A stretch of DNA of 64,000 nt from Dorea_A amylophila (lineage in GTDB: Bacteria; Bacillota; Clostridia; Lachnospirales; Lachnospiraceae), in contig NZ_JAOQJW010000013.1 of the NCBI RefSeq assembly GCF_025567265.1, positions 1 through 64,000 of the forward strand, in the 5' to 3' direction. Below, one piece after another: positions 26,368 through 34,610 of the stretch (position 1 is its first letter; each line of letters starts with the position of its first letter). Under the pieces are notes generated by a model, which saw nothing but the letters and a program-made list of their open reading frames with translations, was not told the origin of the DNA and made no database searches. Position numbers and translations under genes: made by a program.

Positions 26368-27066
26368 ATGAGTAGAAATGCAATAAAATATCTGGCAATG
26401 GCAGCTATGTTCTGTAATCATTTTGCCTATATATTTTTAAAAGAAGGCAGTACAGGGCAGGAAGTTATGGTTGATATCGGGTATTTTACAGCCATTACTA
26501 TGTGCTATTTCCTTGTGGAAGGATATCATTACACAAGATCTGTAAAGAACTATGCACTGCGGCTGCTTGTATTCGGGATCCTTTCACAGATCCCCTTCAT
26601 GCTGGCATTGAAACAGACGAACCTGAACATGATGTTCAGCCTTCTTCTATGTCTGGGAGTGGTGTGGGTTGCAGATCATGTAAAACATAAAGGGGAGAAA
26701 ATGCTATGGCTGTGCGTGCTGGTAATCTGTTCGCTCTGGACGGACTGGGCACTTCTGGCACCGGTATTTACGATGCTGTTTGCAAATGCATATGGGGACA
26801 GGAAAAAAGTATCACTGGCATATGGAAAAGCAGTGGGACTCTTCTTTCTGTTGAATGTGTTGTCATACAGGGCGGACTACGGGCTGGAGAGTGCGCTCAT
26901 ACATTCTGCATGTGCCTGTATCGGGCCGGCAGCATCGGGAGTGGTTATACAGTGTATGTATAATAAAGCAGATAAAACAGCACACGGCTGGGAAAAATGG
27001 TTTTTCTACGGATTTTATCCGGTGCATCTTCTGCTTCTCTGGATGATACAGTTTGCAAAAGTATAG
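26368..27066 (+). CDS. TraX family membrane protein
   Basis: 232-residue protein with about seven hydrophobic segments. The start RNAIKYLAMAAMFCNHFAYIF and the segment VEGYHYTRSVKNYALRLLVFGILSQIPF are characteristic of the TraX family, named after the F-plasmid pilin acetylase and related to acyltransferase-like membrane proteins. The start is ATG at 26368 after GGAGAGGGAAG; a longer frame reads back into the permease gene. It is 16 bases after the Bce permease and probably in the same transcript, suggesting a surface-modification role (inference). Confidence 0.82.
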   Translation: MSRNAIKYLAMAAMFCNHFAYIFLKEGSTGQEVMVDIGYFTAITMCYFLVEGYHYTRSVKNYALRLLVFGILSQIPFMLALKQTNLNMMFSLLLCLGVVWVADHVKHKGEKMLWLCVLVICSLWTDWALLAPVFTMLFANAYGDRKKVSLAYGKAVGLFFLLNVLSYRADYGLESALIHSACACIGPAASGVVIQCMYNKADKTAHGWEKWFFYGFYPVHLLLLWMIQFAKV

Positions 27067-27082
27067 AGGGAACGGTTATAAT

Positions 27083-27139
27083 AATACCGGGGTGTGACGG
27101 ATGCAGAAAAAACGCAGAAGGACGGCTCCGGTATTTTTT
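27083..27139 (+). terminator. Probable terminator of the Bce-TraX operon
   Basis: AATACCGG at 27083-27090 pairs with CCGGTATT at 27128-27135, with partial inner pairing and TTTTTT after it. The long loop lowers confidence. Confidence 0.6.
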
Positions 27140-27159
27140 GAAGCAGGCAGGTAGAGAAT

Positions 27160-27831
27160 ATGGAAAAAGAAAAGCTTGATAAAATGTATGATATCTGTTT
27201 CTTTGATCTAGATGGCACGATCATCGATTCTTCACCGGGAATTACGAATTCGGTGATGTATGCGCTGGAGAAATTCGGAATTGAAGAGACCGAACGGGAA
27301 AAATTATATAAATTCATCGGTCCGCCGCTTACTGATTCGTTCGCCAGATTCTATGGATTTGACGATGAGAAAAGCTGGAAGGCGGTGGAGTATTACAGGG
27401 AATATTATCAGGATACGGGAATTTTTGAGTGTTCGGTGTATCCCGGATTTGAAAAATCATTAAAGGCATTGAAGGCAGCAGGAAAAAGACTTTTTGTTGC
27501 GACGTCCAAACCGGAAGTATATGCGAGAAGGATCATTGAACATTTTGACCTGGATCAATATTTTGAATATGTGGCAGGTATGGAACTGGACGGAGGCAGA
27601 GGCAGTAAGGCAGAGGTGATCGGATATCTGATCGATACCTGCCAGATGCAGGATAAGAAGAGGATACTGATGATCGGTGACCGTGAACATGATGTGCTTG
27701 GGGCAAAGCAGGAAGGGCTTGACTGTATGGGGGTATTATACGGATTCGGCAACCGTGAAGAACTGGAAAAAGCAGGCGCAGTATACATTGCCGGGACGCC
27801 GGAAGACATTGCCGGGATCATCCTGAAATGA
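27160..27831 (+). CDS. HAD-superfamily phosphatase, phosphoglycolate phosphatase-like
   Basis: 223-residue HAD hydrolase with FFDLDGTIIDSSPGI (nucleophile and acid/base Asp), a small helical cap, ATSKPE as motif II, K in GSKAEV and MIGDREHDVLGAK as motif III/IV. The family splits phosphate monoesters such as phosphoglycolate; the substrate here is not determined. A start at 27184 (MYDICFF) is also possible because the ribosome site before 27160 is weak. Confidence 0.85.
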   Translation: MEKEKLDKMYDICFFDLDGTIIDSSPGITNSVMYALEKFGIEETEREKLYKFIGPPLTDSFARFYGFDDEKSWKAVEYYREYYQDTGIFECSVYPGFEKSLKALKAAGKRLFVATSKPEVYARRIIEHFDLDQYFEYVAGMELDGGRGSKAEVIGYLIDTCQMQDKKRILMIGDREHDVLGAKQEGLDCMGVLYGFGNREELEKAGAVYIAGTPEDIAGIILK

Positions 27832-27881
27832 TGCGGTAATCCTGCATTTTGTGAAAAATGTAAAAATATGGGTGCCAATAC

Positions 27882-27910
27882 TTGACAAAAGAAGAAGTAG
27901 TTGTTATTAT
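27882..27910 (+). promoter_or_regulatory. Sigma-A promoter of ilvN
   Basis: TTGACA at 27882-27887 and TATTAT at 27905-27910 with a 17-base spacer, close to consensus. Confidence 0.85.
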
Positions 27911-27911
27911 A

Positions 27912-27937
27912 AAAAAACAGAACGCACTCTGTTTTTT
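27912..27937 (+). promoter_or_regulatory. Terminator-like hairpin at the 5' end of the ilvN transcript
   Basis: AAAAAACAGA, loop ACGCAC, TCTGTTTTTT. It begins at or before the expected start point (about 27917), so it may act as a 5' stem or an early terminator; no leader peptide or T-box fits in the space before ilvN. Confidence 0.5.
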
Positions 27938-27962
27938 ATAAATGATAGAAAAGAGGTGCAAT

Positions 27963-28484
27963 ATGCAAAGAGTATTTTCATTATTGGTAGACAATAATCC
28001 CGGTGTATTAAGCCGTGTATCCGGACTGTTCAGCAGACGAGGATACAGTATCGACAGTATAACTGCCGGAGTTACGGCAGATCCGAGATTTACCAGAATT
28101 ACCATTGTGGCCAGCGGAGATGAGCTGATCTTATCGCAAATCGAAAAGCAGGTCAGAAAGCTGGAAGATGTCATTGAGATCAAAGTACTTCAGCCGGAAG
28201 ATTCGGTATATCGTGAACTGATCATGGTGAAGGTTCGGGCGAATAAGACGGAGAGAACGGAGATCATATCTGTGGCGGATATATTCCGTGCGAAGATAGT
28301 TGATGTAGAAAAGGATTCCCTGATGGTGGAACTGACAGGAAATGGTTCAAAAGTAGATGCGTTTCTGGAACTTCTGGAAGGTTACGAGATTCTTGAACTT
28401 GCAAGAACAGGTATTACCGGATTACAGAGAGGAATCAAGGATGTAACAGTCATTGATCAGGAAGGAAACATCAACACATTATAA
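27963..28484 (+). CDS. ilvN: Acetolactate synthase small (regulatory) subunit
   Basis: 173-residue regulatory subunit: N-terminal ACT domain (VFSLLVDNNPGVLSRVSGLFSRRG) that binds valine in characterised homologues, then the conserved C-terminal small-subunit domain. It activates the catalytic subunit and gives feedback inhibition of the first common step in valine, leucine and isoleucine synthesis. The catalytic gene ilvB is not adjacent. ATG at 27963 follows AAGAGGTG. ilvC follows after a structured leader. Confidence 0.94.
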   Translation: MQRVFSLLVDNNPGVLSRVSGLFSRRGYSIDSITAGVTADPRFTRITIVASGDELILSQIEKQVRKLEDVIEIKVLQPEDSVYRELIMVKVRANKTERTEIISVADIFRAKIVDVEKDSLMVELTGNGSKVDAFLELLEGYEILELARTGITGLQRGIKDVTVIDQEGNINTL

Positions 28485-28529
28485 TTGATATATTATAATG
28501 GACAAACAGTAACACATTTTAATCAGACA

Positions 28530-28572
28530 TTAAACAGAGACGAGCCCGGTGGAAGGGCGACCCCTTGTTTAA
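28530..28572 (+). ncRNA. Candidate structured leader of ilvC
   Basis: TTAAACA at 28530-28536 pairs with TGTTTAA at 28566-28572 and encloses a GCCC / GGGC hairpin (28544-28547 with 28555-28558) with loop GGTGGAA. An all-A/T stem (28574-28581 with 28588-28595) then runs up to the AGGAGGT ribosome site at 28598-28604. There is no T-box stem I or specifier loop and no long T run. A cis-regulatory role is inference. Confidence 0.4.
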
Positions 28573-28612
28573 GAAAATAAAAAATCATTTATTTTTTAGG
28601 AGGTATGCTATA

Positions 28613-29632
28613 ATGGCAGCAAGAATTTTTTATCAGGAAGATTGTAATTTATCAGTATTAGAGGGACAGAAGATCGCTATCATCGGTTATGGTAGCCAGG
28701 GACATGCACATGCTCTGAACTTAAAAGAGTCCGGATGCGATGTTATCATCGGTCTTTACGAAGGAAGTAAATCATGGGCAAAAGCAGAAGCTCAGGGATT
28801 TAAAGTATACACAGCAGCAGAAGCAGCAAAACAGGCTGATATTATCATGATCCTGATCAACGATGAGTTACAGGCTGATATGTACAAGAAAGACGTTGAG
28901 CCGAACCTTGAAGAAGGTAATATGTTAATGTTCGCTCATGGTTTCAACATTCACTTTGGATGTATCAAACCACCAAAGAATGTAGATGTAACAATGATCG
29001 CTCCTAAGGCACCGGGACACACAGTAAGAAGTGAGTACCAGGCTGGAAAAGGAACACCTTGCCTTATCGCTGTAGAGCAGGATGCTACAGGAAAAGCATG
29101 GGATCGTGCACTTGCATATGGTCTTGCAATCGGTGGAGCAAGAGCTGGTCTTCTTGAGACAACATTCAGAACAGAGACAGAGACAGACCTCTTCGGTGAG
29201 CAGGCAGTACTTTGCGGTGGTGTATGTGCACTTATGCAGGCTGGTTTCGAGACACTTTGCGAAGCTGGATATGATCCAAGAAACGCTTACTTCGAGTGTA
29301 TCCATGAGATGAAACTGATCGTAGACCTGATCTATCAGTCAGGATTCGCTGGAATGAGATACTCTATCTCTAACACAGCTGAATATGGTGACTATGTAAC
29401 AGGACCTAAGATCGTTACAGCTGAGACAAAGAAAGCTATGAAACAGATCCTGACAGACATCCAGGACGGAACATTTGCAAAAGACTTCTTATTAGACATG
29501 TCTCCAGCAGGACGTCAGGTACACTTCAAAGCTATGAGAAAACTTGCTTCAGAACATCCATCAGAGAAAGTCGGAGCAGAGATCAGAAAGCTCTACAGCT
29601 GGAATGGAGAAGACAAACTGATCAACAACTAA
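28613..29632 (+). CDS. ilvC: Ketol-acid reductoisomerase
   Basis: 339-residue NAD(P)H-dependent enzyme of branched-chain amino acid synthesis, class I length. The Rossmann motif GYGSQGHAHALNLKESG and the metal-binding C-terminal knot domain (CEAGYDPRNAYFECIHEMKLIVDL) are intact. ATG at 28613 follows AGGAGGT. Codon choice is as biased as in gapA and pgk, implying very high expression. It ends in a clear terminator. Confidence 0.97.
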   Translation: MAARIFYQEDCNLSVLEGQKIAIIGYGSQGHAHALNLKESGCDVIIGLYEGSKSWAKAEAQGFKVYTAAEAAKQADIIMILINDELQADMYKKDVEPNLEEGNMLMFAHGFNIHFGCIKPPKNVDVTMIAPKAPGHTVRSEYQAGKGTPCLIAVEQDATGKAWDRALAYGLAIGGARAGLLETTFRTETETDLFGEQAVLCGGVCALMQAGFETLCEAGYDPRNAYFECIHEMKLIVDLIYQSGFAGMRYSISNTAEYGDYVTGPKIVTAETKKAMKQILTDIQDGTFAKDFLLDMSPAGRQVHFKAMRKLASEHPSEKVGAEIRKLYSWNGEDKLINN

Positions 29633-29659
29633 TCAGATCTGTAAGAATACGATACATAC

Positions 29660-29692
29660 AAAAAGGATATGGCATCAGCCATATCCTTTTTA
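29660..29692 (+). terminator. Terminator after ilvC
   Basis: AAAAAGGATATGGC, loop ATCA, GCCATATCCTTTTT: 14-base perfect stem ending in T residues. Confidence 0.93.
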
Positions 29693-29720
29693 TTATGGAC
29701 TTTACGGTTGGATTTATAAC

Positions 29721-29756
29721 AAAAAGCCCGGATCATTGACGGGATGATCCGGGCTC
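29721..29756 (-). terminator. Terminator after rpsT
   Basis: On the minus strand GAGCCCGGATCAT and ATGATCCGGGCTTTTTG form a long GC-rich stem with a T run. It faces the ilvC terminator. Confidence 0.93.
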
Positions 29757-29787
29757 GAAATTTGCAACTCGAGTTTAATCTCTATTA

Positions 29788-30051
29788 TTAAGCAATTCCG
29801 TTAACAGCTTTTGTCAGACGGGAAATCTTTCTAGAGCATGTGTTTTTGTGGTAAACACCCTTGCTTCCAGCTTTGTTGATTTCAACGATTGCAACTTTTA
29901 ATGCTTCTGCAGCAGCAGCGGCATCTTTCTTAGCTACAGCTGTTTCAACTTTCTTTACGCAAGTTTTTACTTTAGACTTGATTGCTTTGTTTCTAGCAGC
30001 TTTTGTTTCGTTTACTAAAATTCTTTTCTTTGCAGATTTGATATTAGCCAA
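29788..30051 (-). CDS. rpsT: Ribosomal protein S20
   Basis: 87-residue basic protein of the 30S subunit that binds 16S rRNA. It begins ANIKSAKKRILVNE after the start codon and is built from Lys/Ala-rich helices, as expected. The start is TTG at 30051, six bases after GGAGGTG; S20 is known in several bacteria to use weak start codons in autogenous control. It is transcribed away from gpr from a consensus promoter. Confidence 0.96.
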   Translation of the reverse strand: MANIKSAKKRILVNETKAARNKAIKSKVKTCVKKVETAVAKKDAAAAAEALKVAIVEINKAGSKGVYHKNTCSRKISRLTKAVNGIA

Positions 30052-30103
30052 TTTGTCCACCTCCGATATCAATGTATTTCGATTTTTATAATTCGATTTC
30101 CAG

Positions 30104-30136
30104 TTCGTTAGAGCCGGACACGGACGATCTAACGAA
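30104..30136 (-). promoter_or_regulatory. Hairpin in the rpsT leader
   Basis: On the minus strand TTCGTTAGA pairs perfectly with TCTAACGAA around a 15-base loop, in the roughly 95-base leader between promoter and start codon. It may be an S20 autoregulatory site (inference). Confidence 0.5.
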
Positions 30137-30148
30137 ACATACGAATTT

Positions 30149-30177
30149 ATTTTAGGACATGAATTAGATTCTGTCAA
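30149..30177 (-). promoter_or_regulatory. Sigma-A promoter of rpsT
   Basis: On the minus strand TTGACA (30177-30172), 17-base spacer, TAAAAT (30154-30149). Confidence 0.87.
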
Positions 30178-30237
30178 TACATATTTCTGAAAATATTGGA
30201 AAAACTAGTATTAATTTAAGAAAGGATGGAGAAAACG

Positions 30238-31257
30238 ATGGTGGAAAAGTATACGATCCGGACGGATCTTGCGATGGAGCAAAAAGAACGGTTTGAATCA
30301 GATCATGTAGAAGTGTCCGGCGTTGTACTGGAAGAAGAATACGATGAAGAGAGGGAGATTAAGATTACAACCGTCAGGATTGAAACGGAGAACGGGGCGA
30401 AGATGATGGGAAAACCGGTGGGAACATATCTTACATTGGAAGTCCCTGATATGGCATCGGCAGACGATGGATATCACAGAGAGATATCAGAAACTCTGGC
30501 AGGATTTTTGGAAAAATATGTGGAAAATGAGGAAACGAAAAAAGAGCATTCGAAAGAAAAGGGATGTTCGATATTGACAGTAGGGCTTGGTAACCGTGAA
30601 GTGACGCCGGATGCGTTGGGACCATATGTGGTAGATCAGTTGAATATCACCAGGCATATGGTACAGGAATATGGAAGATATGGCGTAGAAGAAGAAAGCC
30701 GGATCGTAAGTGCAATCGTTCCGGGAGTGATGGCGCAGACAGGGATGGAGACGGCAGAGATTGTGCAGGGAGTCGTAAAGGAGACAAAGCCGGATATGAT
30801 CCTGGTGATTGATGCGCTGGCGGCAAGAAGCAGTAAAAGACTGAACCGGACCATACAGATCTCGGATGCCGGGATCCATCCCGGAGCGGGTGTGGGGAAT
30901 CACAGAAGCGTGATCACGAAAGAGACGATGGGAATCCCGGTGATCGCGATCGGTGTTCCGACGGTAGTGGATGCCGCAACGATTGTAAATGACACGATGG
31001 AGAATTTTATTGCGGCACTGGAGACGTCGGAGAATTTGAAAGGGGTAGGTGTCGTATTGCAAGGATACAATTCTGCGGAAAAATACGAACTGGTAAAAGA
31101 ACTGATCGCACCACATCTGAACGGAATGTTCGTAACACCGAAAGATATCGATGAGACGATAAGAAGGATCAGCTATACCGTCTCGGAGGCATTGAATCTG
31201 TTATTTTCAGGAAAAGCAGGGGAATCAGAAAAAAAGAAGAAACAGCATAGAAAGTGA
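30238..31257 (+). CDS. gpr: GPR endopeptidase (spore protease)
   Basis: 339-residue protease that degrades small acid-soluble spore proteins at germination. The propeptide cleavage region TIRTDLAME near the N-terminus resembles the SASP-type cleavage site, as in other GPR zymogens. Conserved TVGLGNREVTPDALGP and DALAARS segments are present, along with the GAGVGNHR segment. The ATG at 30238 is better spaced from GGAG than the one at 30226. spoIIP follows, the standard gpr-spoIIP order. Confidence 0.95.
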   Translation: MVEKYTIRTDLAMEQKERFESDHVEVSGVVLEEEYDEEREIKITTVRIETENGAKMMGKPVGTYLTLEVPDMASADDGYHREISETLAGFLEKYVENEETKKEHSKEKGCSILTVGLGNREVTPDALGPYVVDQLNITRHMVQEYGRYGVEEESRIVSAIVPGVMAQTGMETAEIVQGVVKETKPDMILVIDALAARSSKRLNRTIQISDAGIHPGAGVGNHRSVITKETMGIPVIAIGVPTVVDAATIVNDTMENFIAALETSENLKGVGVVLQGYNSAEKYELVKELIAPHLNGMFVTPKDIDETIRRISYTVSEALNLLFSGKAGESEKKKKQHRK

Positions 31258-31323
31258 GATGACTGCATACCTTACCTTTAGAAAGTAGAGCGTAAGATTA
31301 ACAAAATATCGGGGTGTGCAGGT

Positions 31324-32544
31324 GTGAAAGAACAAGACATGCAGAGCAGATGCAAAAAATATATACAGCATGCGGTGAGGATCATTGCCGGATGTTTTCT
31401 GATCTGTATCATGAAAGAAACAGGTGTCGGAAACGGAATAATAAATGGAAGGGTTTTTGCAGAAAAAGGGAAACAGGAGATTGCGGACGGTGCTGTCAGA
31501 ATGATGCTGCCGGCACTTGTCTATGCGGCAGAAAAGGATCAGACGGATACTCCGTCAAAGGATCTGGCATGGGCAGTGATGCGGTGGTTATGGCCTGCCG
31601 GTGCATTTATGACAGAACAAGGGAAGGAAGAGACGGCCGGCGAAGATTCCAGGACGTATGCCATGATACTGGAAAAACAGGAAAATGATGAGAACGCCGT
31701 AGATAAAAATGGCAAACTGATCACACAGAATCCGGATACAGAGGAGAAGGAGACATGGAAAACACCAGTGGTAAAAGCAGATATTTCCATGGAAAAGCTA
31801 AGAGATTATGAATATCTTATGAGTCATTTCTATACCGTGGACAGCAGTACTATGGCAGATGAGGGACTGATTAATGCAGATAAGCTGATGGGAAAAGATA
31901 TGAAATTAAATCCGGATACAAAAGGGGCTAAAGTCCTGATCTACCACACGCATTCCCAGGAACAATTTGCAGATTCTGTTCCGGGAGATGCCGGTACATC
32001 AATTGTGGGAATGGGGACGTATCTGTCTGAACTTTTGAATCAAAAGTATGGAATATCCACATATCATCACGAAGGGGTATATGATCTGGTGAATGGAAAA
32101 CTGGATCGGAGTAAGGCGTATCAGCTTGCAGAGCCGGATGTGCAGAAAATACTGAAAGAGAATCCGGCTATCGAAGTTGTGATCGATCTTCACCGGGATG
32201 GCGTGGCGGAAGGGACGCACCTGGTGACAGAGATAGACGGTAAGCCGACGGCGCAGATCATGTTCTTCAACGGGCTCAGCAGGACGCGGGCAAATGGAAA
32301 TATCAGTTATCTGTCCAACCCATACCTGGAAGATAACCTGGCATTTTCCCTGCAGATGGAGATTGCAGCGGCAACATATTATCCGGGATTTGCCAGACAC
32401 ATTTTTCTACGTGCGTACCGTTATAATATGCATTTCAAGCCAAAGACACTTCTGATCGAAGCCGGAGCGCAGACCAATACAGTGGAAGAGATGCGCAATG
32501 CGATGGAGATTCTTGCAGAACTTCTGCATCAGGTGTTGTCTTGA
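31324..32544 (+). CDS. spoIIP: Stage II sporulation protein P
   Basis: 406-residue membrane-anchored peptidoglycan amidase/endopeptidase that works with SpoIID and SpoIIM during engulfment. A hydrophobic N-terminal segment (about 15-30) precedes a variable linker; the catalytic domain carries IYHTHSQEQF, VVIDLHRDG, the Asn/Arg-rich NGLSRTRANG and LLIEAGAQTNT. The start is GTG at 31324. A CATACCTT sequence near 31268 could be part of a sigma-E type promoter, but the match is weak. Confidence 0.93.
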   Translation: MKEQDMQSRCKKYIQHAVRIIAGCFLICIMKETGVGNGIINGRVFAEKGKQEIADGAVRMMLPALVYAAEKDQTDTPSKDLAWAVMRWLWPAGAFMTEQGKEETAGEDSRTYAMILEKQENDENAVDKNGKLITQNPDTEEKETWKTPVVKADISMEKLRDYEYLMSHFYTVDSSTMADEGLINADKLMGKDMKLNPDTKGAKVLIYHTHSQEQFADSVPGDAGTSIVGMGTYLSELLNQKYGISTYHHEGVYDLVNGKLDRSKAYQLAEPDVQKILKENPAIEVVIDLHRDGVAEGTHLVTEIDGKPTAQIMFFNGLSRTRANGNISYLSNPYLEDNLAFSLQMEIAAATYYPGFARHIFLRAYRYNMHFKPKTLLIEAGAQTNTVEEMRNAMEILAELLHQVLS

Positions 32545-32569
32545 TTCAAAAATATTTTTATGATAAGAT
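32541..32569 (+). promoter_or_regulatory. Possible promoter of parE
   Basis: TTGATT at 32541-32546 and TAAGAT at 32564-32569, 17-base spacer, overlapping the spoIIP stop codon. It would separate the topoisomerase genes from the sporulation genes before them. Confidence 0.45.
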
Positions 32570-32672
32570 ATTCAAAGTATGGAAAAATCTGTATGATCCT
32601 TATGAATAATATATGACAGAATAGCTTTCGGCATTTTTCATACGGATGAAACGGAGAAAGGATATAGAAAGA

Positions 32673-34595
32673 ATGGCGAAAAAGAATACATATGATGCGG
32701 GCAGTATCGCGATCCTGGAAGGACTGGAAGCGGTAAGAAAAAGACCCGGAATGTATATAGGAAGTGTTTCTACCAAAGGCCTGAACCATCTGATCTATGA
32801 GATCGTGGATAATGCGGTGGATGAGCACCTGGCTGGATACTGCAACGAGATCCATGTGACACTGGAAAAAGATGGATCAGCAACGATCGCAGATAACGGA
32901 CGTGGTGTGCCGGTAGACCTTCATGCGACCGGCGTATCGGCGGCACGTGTGGTATATACGACACTTCATGCGGGCGGAAAGTTCGACGATTCGGCATACA
33001 AGACCAGCGGGGGACTCCATGGTGTCGGTTCCTCTGTCGTAAATGCATTGTCAACTTATATGGATGTACAGATCAGCAGGGACGGATATATCCATCATGA
33101 CAGGTATGAACAGGGAAAACCGGTGATCGAACTGGAAGACGGATTATTGCCGACGATCGGAAAGACAAGAAAGACCGGAACGAAGGTGAATTTCCTTCCG
33201 GATGATACCATATTTGAAAAGACAAAGTTCAAAGCAGAAGAGGTAAAAAGCAGGCTTCATGAGACAGCGTATCTGAACCCGGATCTTAAGATCGTGTTCG
33301 AAGATAAGAGGGGAGCGGAGCCGGAACAGGTCATTTATCATGAGCCGGATGGAATCCTTGGATTCATCCGCGAACTGAATCACAAAAAAGAAGTCGTGCA
33401 TGATCCGGTGTATTTCAAAGGGGAAGCAGAAGGCATCGAAGTTGAGGTGGCTTTCCAGTATGTCAATGAGTTCCATGAAAATGTGCTTGGTTTCTGCAAT
33501 AATATCTATAATGCAGAGGGAGGAACGCATCTGACCGGATTCAAGACGACGTTTACGACAGCAATCAACCAGTATGCAAGAGAACTTGGAGTTTTGAAAG
33601 AAAAGGATGCGAATTTTACCGGGGCGGATATCCGTAACGGTATGACTGCAATCGTATCCATCAAACATCCGGATCCGAGATTCGAAGGACAGACCAAGAC
33701 AAAGCTTGATAACCCGGATGCGGCGAAAGCCTGTAGTAAGGTGACGAATGATGAGATCATCCGCTTTTTTGACCGGAATCTTGAGACCCTTAAGAAGGTG
33801 ATCGGATGTGCAGAAAAGGCGGCAAAGATCCGTAAGACGGAAGAACGTGCGAAGACCAATCTGCTGACAAAGCAGAAATACTCATTTGACAGTAACGGAA
33901 AGCTTGCCAACTGTGAGAGCCGTGATGCGTCAAAATGTGAGATCTTCATTGTGGAGGGTGATTCTGCCGGAGGTTCTGCAAAGACGGCCAGAGACCGTAT
34001 GTTCCAGGCAATCCTGCCAATCCGTGGTAAGATCCTGAATGTGGAAAAAGCAAGTATCGATAAAGTACTGGCAAACGCAGAGATCAAGACAATGATCAAT
34101 GCATTTGGCTGTGGATTTTCCGAAGGATACGGAAATGACTTTGACATCAGCAAACTGCGTTATGATAAGATCATCATCATGGCTGATGCGGACGTGGATG
34201 GTGCCCATATCTCGACACTGCTCCTGACGTTGTTCTACCGCTTTATGCCGGAACTGATCTTTGAAGGACATGTCTATATTGCGATGCCGCCTCTTTACAA
34301 GGCGATGCCGAAGAAGGGCGAAGAAGAGTATCTGTATGATGACAAGGCACTGGAAAAATACAGAAAGACACATGACGGTCCATTTACCTTGCAGAGATAC
34401 AAAGGTCTTGGAGAGATGGATGCGGAGCAGTTGTGGGAGACTACCCTGAATCCGGAGACTAGGATCCTGAAACTGGTAGAGATTGAAGATGCAAGAATGG
34501 CATCCGGTGTAACCGAGATGCTGATGGGATCGGAAGTACCGCCGAGACGTTCCTTTATCTATGAGAATGCGACGGAAGCGGAACTTGATATATAG
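32673..34595 (+). CDS. parE: Type IIA topoisomerase ATPase subunit (ParE, or second GyrB)
   Basis: 640-residue subunit: GHKL ATPase domain (YEIVDNAVDEHLAGY, DNGRGVPV, GGLHGVGSSVVNALS), transducer domain and TOPRIM with EGDSAGGSA and MADADVDGAH, ending PPRRSFIYENA. It pairs with the cleavage subunit downstream. The canonical gyrBA of Firmicutes usually sits by dnaA, which is not here, so this pair is read as topoisomerase IV; that is inference. The start at 32673 gives the conserved AKKNTYDAGSI; an upstream in-frame ATG at 32646 lacks a ribosome site. Confidence 0.88.
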   Translation: MAKKNTYDAGSIAILEGLEAVRKRPGMYIGSVSTKGLNHLIYEIVDNAVDEHLAGYCNEIHVTLEKDGSATIADNGRGVPVDLHATGVSAARVVYTTLHAGGKFDDSAYKTSGGLHGVGSSVVNALSTYMDVQISRDGYIHHDRYEQGKPVIELEDGLLPTIGKTRKTGTKVNFLPDDTIFEKTKFKAEEVKSRLHETAYLNPDLKIVFEDKRGAEPEQVIYHEPDGILGFIRELNHKKEVVHDPVYFKGEAEGIEVEVAFQYVNEFHENVLGFCNNIYNAEGGTHLTGFKTTFTTAINQYARELGVLKEKDANFTGADIRNGMTAIVSIKHPDPRFEGQTKTKLDNPDAAKACSKVTNDEIIRFFDRNLETLKKVIGCAEKAAKIRKTEERAKTNLLTKQKYSFDSNGKLANCESRDASKCEIFIVEGDSAGGSAKTARDRMFQAILPIRGKILNVEKASIDKVLANAEIKTMINAFGCGFSEGYGNDFDISKLRYDKIIIMADADVDGAHISTLLLTLFYRFMPELIFEGHVYIAMPPLYKAMPKKGEEEYLYDDKALEKYRKTHDGPFTLQRYKGLGEMDAEQLWETTLNPETRILKLVEIEDARMASGVTEMLMGSEVPPRRSFIYENATEAELDI

Positions 34596-34610
34596 AATAG
34601 GAGAGAGAAA

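Noticed and set aside
28485..28612. T-box leader before ilvC
   Set aside because: A GGTGGAA sequence is present, but stem I, a specifier loop, the ACCGCG part of the T-box and a terminator with a T run are missing, and the region is too short.
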